Shown here one piece after another: positions 22,607 to 26,793 of a DNA stretch of 26,793 nt (position 1 is its first letter; each line of letters begins with the position of its first letter). The stretch is taken from the IMG/VR virus record IMGVR_UViG_3300031576_000253, positions 1 to 26,793 of that record. The stretch is one strand, 5' to 3'. Source of the stretch: a virus. The notes under the pieces were generated by a model that made no database searches, was not told the origin of the DNA, and saw nothing but the letters and a program-made list of their open reading frames with translations. Both the position numbers and the translations under genes were made by a program.

Positions 22607-23366
22607 CGGTGACGTGATCGCCTACCAATTCGCTTGCGCGTCGGAAGTCTCAATCAACTGGGGTGATGACTTCTGGACATTGCATGCCGATGCCAAGGTT
22701 GCCAAAACCCAAATGACCGAATCTCTGGAGATTCTGAAAGAGAACCTGAACGCCGATACCATTGTCATTGCCCTGTCCGATTCAAGCCGGGAGTATTTCA
22801 GGAAGGAAATCCTGCCAACGTACAAGGATAACCGCTCGAAAGTCAGAAAGCCGATCATCCTGAAAGAGCTTCGCCAGTTCCTCCGGGACAATTACAAGTT
22901 CTATGAAAAGGAAGCGCTGGAAGGCGATGATGTGCTGGGCATTCTGGCAACGCACCCGAAGCTGGTTCCAGGGGAAAAAATCGTTGTCTCCATCGACAAG
23001 GATTTACTGACCATCCCCGGCCTTCACTACAATACCAGACACCCGGAAAACGGGGTTGTCCAGGTTAGTGAAGACTTGGCGGATTATTACCACCTCTTCC
23101 AGACGTTGACCGGTGACTCCAGTGACGGGTTTTCAGGGTGTCCGGGGATTGGCGCGAAACGGGCCGAACAGATTCTCGCAATGGCCGATGGGGACAAATC
23201 CCAGCTATGGCCATGCGTAGTGAAGGCGTTTGAGGATGCCGGATTTGGCAAAGAGGAAGCCTTGCGTCAGGCGAGAGTTGCCCGCATCCTACGGGCCGAT
23301 GAATACGACTACAAAATCGGGCAACCCATCCTCTGGAAGCCCATAACAGCGGGGGCCACATTATGA
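22587..23366 (+). CDS. 5'-3' exonuclease (T7 gp6-like)
   Basis: A protein of 259 aa from the ATG at 22587, where the conserved LLIDGDVIAYQF starts (D7, D9). The upstream in-frame extension from 22521 has no similarity and lies in the previous gene. Metal-site motifs: EGDD (112-115), SIDKDLLT (135-142), GDSSDGFSGCPGIGAKRA (176-193, helix-hairpin-helix). It removes RNA primers and degrades host DNA. T7 gp6 is 300 aa. The stop overlaps the next ATG (ATGA). Confidence 0.92.
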   Translation: MRTLLIDGDVIAYQFACASEVSINWGDDFWTLHADAKVAKTQMTESLEILKENLNADTIVIALSDSSREYFRKEILPTYKDNRSKVRKPIILKELRQFLRDNYKFYEKEALEGDDVLGILATHPKLVPGEKIVVSIDKDLLTIPGLHYNTRHPENGVVQVSEDLADYYHLFQTLTGDSSDGFSGCPGIGAKRAEQILAMADGDKSQLWPCVVKAFEDAGFGKEEALRQARVARILRADEYDYKIGQPILWKPITAGATL

Positions 23367-23575
23367 GGCTGTTTTTCAAGGGGATTATCGCCTCCGGCTC
23401 CGGCGTCGATTTTGTGCTGATTCCCCATTTCCATTTTGAAGAGGGACGGCATTTTGGATTTTGCTTTCTGAACTTCAAGTATTTCATTTCGCTCTGCGAT
23501 CCCGTGGACTTGTTGCCCACGATGCTGAACATCCACATCATTCATCATCCAATGCCAACGGAATCGGATAACTAG
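23363..23575 (+). CDS. Small protein of unknown function
   Basis: A protein of 70 aa, His- and Phe-rich (PHFHFEEGRHFGFCFLNFKYF), then HIIHHPMP; it may bind metal. It is coupled to the exonuclease by ATGA and followed by the DUF5664-like gene. It lies where such small T7 genes often lie, but no family is recognised. Confidence 0.55.
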   Translation: MRLFFKGIIASGSGVDFVLIPHFHFEEGRHFGFCFLNFKYFISLCDPVDLLPTMLNIHIIHHPMPTESDN

Positions 23576-23586
23576 AGGGTTCATCT

Positions 23587-23922
23587 ATGTCAGAGAAAAA
23601 AGCCCTCCGCTTCAATGCGGGGAAATTGCGCTGGGAACTTTTGCCGGTCGAATGGCAAGAGGAACTGGTCAAGGTTTTCACCAAAGGGGCCATCAAGTAC
23701 GAAGCCAATAACTGGCAACGCTCCATAGGGACGGATGACGCCGAACAGTTCAAGCAAGACCGTATCGGTTCCGCCTTGCGGCATATTGCCGCCTACCGAA
23801 AGGGTGAACGGGTTGACCCGGAAGTTGTTGTTGGGGCGGAAGGCATTCCCACCTACCACCTCGCCCATGCCGCCTGGAACTTGCTGGCAATTCTCTATTA
23901 TGACCTGAAGGAAGGGTTGTAA
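23587..23922 (+). CDS. DUF5664 family protein (dATP/dGTP diphosphohydrolase-like)
   Basis: A protein of 111 aa. RFNAGKLRWELLP then FTKGAIKYEANNW and RIGSALRHIAAYRKGERVDPE and HLAHAAWNLLAILYYDL: the DUF5664 layout with conserved GA.KY..NNW, R-H and H-AH--WN. Family members are MazG-like nucleotide pyrophosphohydrolases, and one lineage (MazZ) occurs in 2-aminoadenine phages. No PurZ is visible here, so general dNTP-pool control is the conservative reading. The stop overlaps the next ATG (TAATG). Confidence 0.85.
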   Translation: MSEKKALRFNAGKLRWELLPVEWQEELVKVFTKGAIKYEANNWQRSIGTDDAEQFKQDRIGSALRHIAAYRKGERVDPEVVVGAEGIPTYHLAHAAWNLLAILYYDLKEGL

Positions 23923-24842
23923 TGTCTAGCGCTCAAAAGCACATTGATTTTATAACCCTCTGGCAACAGGCAATGGCTACCGGGTTAATGGATGGCAGGC
24001 CATTTAGCCCGCATACGCAACAGTGTTACCGATATTACGTGACGGAGTTTTTGAAAAGGCATGACAATGTATCTTTTGAGACCCTGCGGGCCGAACTGGT
24101 TTCCATTCCTATTGAACATTTTGCCAAAAAGGATGAGATTTACAGGAGCATTATTTCCTTTTCAAAATTGTTGATTGGCGAAGGTGCCCTTGACAAGTCA
24201 TTTCTGGAAAGGGCAAAAGCTATACGGCCCAAGAGACACCAGGAACCCAAACGCCTCACCGTCAAGGAAGCCGATATTGGGAAGTTAATCAGCGTATGTA
24301 AGAGACCCCTGGATCGGTTAATCATTATTCTTCTGGCCTCAACAGGTCTACGTGCCTCGGAAGCCTGCTCTTTGAAGTTGAGGGATATAGACCTTCAAGA
24401 ACGTAAAATCCATCTCTACAAAGGCAAATGGGGGAAGTCTCGAAGGGTTGGAATTACGGAAGGACTGTATGAAGCCTTAATGGAATACCTGAAATTACGC
24501 GAAACCCTTAACCCTAATGATCCTTTGCTCATCAATCAGGACGGCCAGCCAATGGACAGGAGCGGTATCTACAAGCGCCTCCAAAAGCTAGGGCGCAAGG
24601 CTGGTGTTCAAGTCAGTCCTCACGCCCTGAGACGAGCTTTCGTTACTATTAACGTCGGGAATGGCATCCCATTGGTTTATCTCCAATTGGCCTGCGGTCA
24701 TTCCGACATCAAAACTACCCGTGACTATTGCCAAACCTCGGAAGACGAGGTTATTGAAGCAATGAAGACACGGTTTGCCAATTTTTCATTGACTCAACCA
24801 CCTCCTTCTCCGATGTCCGATCATAACGCAGCATTGTCTTAA
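23922..24842 (+). CDS. Tyrosine recombinase, integrase-like (recombinase 1)
   Basis: A protein of 306 aa, Xer-like size. Core-binding domain about 8-110; catalytic residues R144 (STGLR), K172 (GKWGKSRR), H234-R237 (HALRR), H260 (CGHSD) and Y269 (RDYCQTS). It lacks a separate N-terminal arm-binding domain. It is the last gene of the long replication operon, so it is made with lytic genes. Its 3' end overlaps the convergent recombinase 2 gene by 92 bases. The two proteins are clearly related through most of their catalytic domains (LLASTG-R, KW-K-RRVG, YRSVI/YRSII). Confidence 0.9.
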   Translation: MSSAQKHIDFITLWQQAMATGLMDGRPFSPHTQQCYRYYVTEFLKRHDNVSFETLRAELVSIPIEHFAKKDEIYRSIISFSKLLIGEGALDKSFLERAKAIRPKRHQEPKRLTVKEADIGKLISVCKRPLDRLIIILLASTGLRASEACSLKLRDIDLQERKIHLYKGKWGKSRRVGITEGLYEALMEYLKLRETLNPNDPLLINQDGQPMDRSGIYKRLQKLGRKAGVQVSPHALRRAFVTINVGNGIPLVYLQLACGHSDIKTTRDYCQTSEDEVIEAMKTRFANFSLTQPPPSPMSDHNAALS

Positions 24843-25899
24843 TATCGGCCCAACCTCCGGCCTTTTGAACTTTCTTTGGGTTTTCCCCGTGGTTCAGGTT
24901 GAATGTCACAAACCGGCGACGGAACGAATGAGGTGGGGCTGCCACGCCAACATCTTCTGCAATCCGGGTTATCCGGTGATAAACGCCCCACCGTCCCATG
25001 TTCTGTTTAAACCGGCTTAAGAAAAGGCCGTTGGCCTTAACAACGGGCCTTTCCTCAAGATGTTCCCGAATGACCCTAGCTGTTTCCAAGCAAAAGCCAA
25101 CTCGCCGGGTTTTGTCCCACTTGCAATCCCGAAGGAGAATTTCCTGGTTATCCAAATCCAGGTCATCCAGGGTCAAGGTGGCACACTCATTTGAACGAAT
25201 GCCGGTGGAGGCCAGCAAAAGGAGCATGGCTTTTTCCTGTTTGGTTTTACAACCAGAAAGCATCTTTTTCAGGTTTTCATCCGAGATAATCGGCTGTTCC
25301 GGGTTCTTATTCGGCTCAGGCCGCATTTCCTTCCGCATCATTTTCTCCAGAACAGCGATTTCCATTATCTCTTCCTCCACAAGGTACTTGGAAAAACAGA
25401 TAACCGAACGATAGATAAAGACTTGCTTATCCGGGGTTTCAGGATATTTAACCAACTCAGAGGATAGAACCTTGCTATTGATGGCCTGATGGGTTTTAAG
25501 GAACTTTTCCACATAGCCAACATAGGTATTGATGGTGTTTTCGCTGAATTTCCAACGGTAGATAAGGCCAGCCCGCATGGTTTGCTTCCATCCTGGGATA
25601 AAGGTGCTTAAATCCTCTATCTGTTTTTTTGCCCGTTTCACTGGCATAGCAAGAGCCTGTTGCCCTTTCACAAAGACTTCCACCGCCTGGGGAGTTATCT
25701 GGTAGGTAACGGTCTTGCCATAGGGCTTAGGAGTGGCAGCCAGTTTTCCGGTTTTGCACCAGTCTATAATTGTTTTCTTATCTTTACAAAGAACCTTAGA
25801 AACCTCTTGAGGGTTAAGGAAGGGCTGTGAAATACTCCTCAGTTTTTCCACAGTTTCGTTAAAATTCCCCAGTTTTTCCTCAGTTTTGATATACTTCAT
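24751..25899 (-). CDS. Tyrosine recombinase with N-terminal excisionase-like HTH (recombinase 2)
   Basis: A protein of 382 aa. The N-terminus (about 25-80) reads FLNPQEVSKVLCKDKKTIIDWCK then a KPYGKTVTYQITPQAVEVFVKG wing, the HTH_17/Xis-type fold. A core-binding domain follows (100-195). Catalytic residues: R235 (STGIR), K263 (KWDKTRR), H324-R327 (HSFRR), W350 (GGWAD) in place of His, Y359 (LRYDRTS). It could act as integrase, excisionase or both. GGGAG precedes the ATG, within a predicted switchable hairpin. The first 20 codons contain two tandem repeat sites. Confidence 0.9.
   Translation of the reverse strand: MKYIKTEEKLGNFNETVEKLRSISQPFLNPQEVSKVLCKDKKTIIDWCKTGKLAATPKPYGKTVTYQITPQAVEVFVKGQQALAMPVKRAKKQIEDLSTFIPGWKQTMRAGLIYRWKFSENTINTYVGYVEKFLKTHQAINSKVLSSELVKYPETPDKQVFIYRSVICFSKYLVEEEIMEIAVLEKMMRKEMRPEPNKNPEQPIISDENLKKMLSGCKTKQEKAMLLLLASTGIRSNECATLTLDDLDLDNQEILLRDCKWDKTRRVGFCLETARVIREHLEERPVVKANGLFLSRFKQNMGRWGVYHRITRIAEDVGVAAPPHSFRRRFVTFNLNHGENPKKVQKAGGWADIKTMLRYDRTSEKEVVESMKNWQTVSSLLQ
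25836..25855. repeat. Tandem TCCNCAGTT site, copy 2
   Basis: TCCTCAGTTTTTCCACAGTT inside the N-terminal coding region of recombinase 2; starts 30 bp from copy 3, about three helical turns. Confidence 0.65.
25866..25885. repeat. Tandem TCCNCAGTT site, copy 3
   Basis: TCCCCAGTTTTTCCTCAGTT, within codons 5-11 of recombinase 2. Confidence 0.65.
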
Positions 25900-25900
25900 G

Positions 25901-26069
25901 GTGAGTCTCCCGTCTTTAACTAAAGTCGGAAACTCACGTATTTATTGGGCTGTACTGGTTTTCCTTCCTTAAAACCCCTGTTCTGGGAGCATACTTCACA
26001 CGTATGATGCCAAAACCCCAGAAATGGAAAGGAGAAAAAGCCTGAAACCCTCAATAGGGGTGAGTTTCC
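25901..26069 (-). promoter_or_regulatory. Candidate riboregulatory leader of recombinase 2
   Basis: Three 10-base segments in the minus-strand leader: A GGAAACTCAC (26069-26060), B GTGAGTTTCC (25937-25928) and C GGAGACTCAC (25910-25901), the last with the ribosome site and touching the start codon. B pairs perfectly with A, or with C with 9 Watson-Crick pairs and one G-U. B:C closes a hairpin with inner CTTT/AAAG pairs and hides the ribosome site. No known riboswitch class is recognised. Confidence 0.55.
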
Positions 26070-26087
26070 AGTAACTCGAACATGCCC

Positions 26088-26115
26088 ATTATAGACCATG
26101 TTTTTGAGTTGTCCA
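26088..26115 (-). promoter_or_regulatory. Sigma70-type promoter for recombinase 2
   Basis: On the minus strand TGGACA (-35, one mismatch) and TATAAT (perfect -10) are separated by 16 bases. The predicted start near 26081 gives a leader of about 180 nt. An operator-like half-site (AGTTAC on the minus strand, 26071-26076) lies at about +5, and copy 4 of the tandem site is 10 bases upstream of -35. Confidence 0.75.
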
Positions 26116-26124
26116 CCCCTAGAC

Positions 26125-26144
26125 TCCACAGTTTTTCCATAGTT
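26125..26144. repeat. Tandem TCCNCAGTT site, copy 4
   Basis: TCCACAGTTTTTCCATAGTT, between the recombinase 2 promoter and the tRNA-Val gene (14 bases from the tRNA). Confidence 0.6.
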
Positions 26145-26157
26145 AGATGAATAGCAT

Positions 26158-26230
26158 GGGCAATTGGCGCAGTTGGTAGCGCACCACATTCACATTGTGG
26201 GGGTCACTGGTTCGAGTCCAGTATTGCCCA
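26158..26230 (+). tRNA. tRNA-Val(CAC)
   Basis: It is 73 nt with acceptor GGGCAAT/ATTGCCC, a normal D-arm (GGCGCAGTTGGTAGCGC), anticodon stem CCACA/TGTGG with loop TTCACAT (anticodon CAC, Val), variable loop and T-arm CTGG-TTCGAGT-CCAG. Discriminator A; CCA is not encoded. A T6 run follows. It is the likely landmark of the prophage edge, but the phage lies on its 5' side, which is not the usual arrangement for tRNA integration. Confidence 0.95.
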
Positions 26231-26387
26231 TTTTTTGCTTTTTATAGCCGAAAGTAAAGTCAGAACAACTCCCCAGACTTGCCTTCAATCTGTAGGCGGG
26301 TTATATATCCCTCTACGTTTACCTGCGATATACTTGTTTGTGAGGTAAAATTGATGTTTTTAGCGTTTTCGGGAAGTAATCTGGCTT

Positions 26388-26793
26388 ATGAAAAAACGAC
26401 GGAAACCTTTAGTTATCGACTTGTTTGCCGGATGTGGCGGCCTGACTGAAGGTTTCAAGAATGCAGGCTTCAAGGTAGTTGCTGCTGTTGAATATGACAA
26501 GAATGCAGCAAAAACATACAGGGTCAATCATCCCGAAGTTGCGCTGCTTGAGGATGATATAACCAATCCAGATATTGTTGCCCATCTTGAAAGGCTGACA
26601 GGCGGTAACAATGTGGATGTGGTTATCGGGGGGCCGCCTTGCCAGTCATTTTCCCTTATAGGCAGGGCCAAAGATCCTTACGGGATGGAGAATGATCCAC
26701 GTAACAGGCTTGTGAACCGTTATGCGGAAATAGTTGAGCATTTGAATCCCAAATTTCTGGTCATGGAAAACGTTCCTGGCATTCTTAATGCGC
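26388..26793 (+). CDS. DNA (cytosine-5-) methyltransferase, partial
   Basis: The frame from ATG at 26388 stays open to the window edge; 135 residues are visible. Motif I FAGCGGLTEGF (13-23), motif IV GGPPCQSFS with catalytic C85, and motif VI ENVPG (127-131) are intact. No good ribosome site is close to this ATG. It may be part of a host or neighbouring-island restriction-modification system. Whether it belongs to the prophage is not clear; it lies beyond the tRNA gene. Confidence 0.93.
   Translation, partial: MKKRRKPLVIDLFAGCGGLTEGFKNAGFKVVAAVEYDKNAAKTYRVNHPEVALLEDDITNPDIVAHLERLTGGNNVDVVIGGPPCQSFSLIGRAKDPYGMENDPRNRLVNRYAEIVEHLNPKFLVMENVPGILNA

Noticed and set aside
25920-26189. Minus-strand frame of 89 codons over the recombinase 2 leader and part of tRNA-Val
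   Set aside because: Starts inside the tRNA gene and upstream of the promoter; no protein family pattern.
1-26793. CRISPR arrays, insertion sequences, rRNA genes
   Set aside because: No regular spaced repeats, transposase genes or rRNA-like sequence seen on either strand.

Overview
The window is most of a temperate T7-like podovirus (Autographiviridae-type gene content), apparently seen as a prophage next to a bacterial tRNA gene. The phage assignment rests on a single-subunit T7-type RNA polymerase and the gene order SSB, endonuclease I, amidase/lysozyme, primase-helicase, PolA-family DNA polymerase, 5'-3' exonuclease (T7 2.5-3-3.5-4-5-6). It also rests on a T7-like head and tail set: portal, scaffold, major capsid protein, tail tubular A and B, gp13/gp14-like internal proteins. 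The host cannot be named from this sequence; T7-like virion and lysozyme genes suggest a Gram-negative bacterium with about 50% GC.

Layout. Positions 1-8407 carry the virion genes, all on the minus strand and running off the left edge. Positions 8418-9395 form a control region with two back-to-back phage-type promoter boxes around one palindromic operator, a terminator, long inverted repeats and a host-type early promoter overlapped by operators. Positions 9396-11608 (plus) hold early genes: ArdC-like antirestriction protein, a DUF6876-like protein, a zinc-ribbon protein and a MarR-like winged-helix regulator. The T7-type RNA polymerase follows at 11881-14334, then a tightly overlapped replication/lysis operon to 23922 that ends in a tyrosine recombinase gene. 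A second recombinase, with an excisionase-like helix-turn-helix fused to its N-terminus, is encoded on the opposite strand; the two genes overlap tail to tail. A tRNA-Val(CAC) and the start of a cytosine-5 DNA methyltransferase close the window.

How it may work together (inference). A 13-bp palindrome, GTNACTAAGTNAC, recurs with an 18-bp partner spacing upstream of the early operon, the RNA polymerase gene and the replication operon, and sits between the divergent promoters. Half-sites flank the leader of the MarR-like gene. A directional box (TACGCCTTWAGA) lies 5 bp from an operator half-site at four places and is the best candidate for the phage polymerase promoter. One box precedes the polymerase gene itself. 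This predicts a lysogeny switch in which the regulator silences a self-activating T7-type polymerase.

The recombinase end shows further regulation: a strong sigma70-type promoter, a 180-nt leader in which one segment can pair either upstream or with the ribosome-binding site, and tandem 11-bp repeats that may be recombinase/Xis binding sites. A tRNA-Thr(GGT)-like gene lies inside the capsid operon between scaffold and capsid genes.
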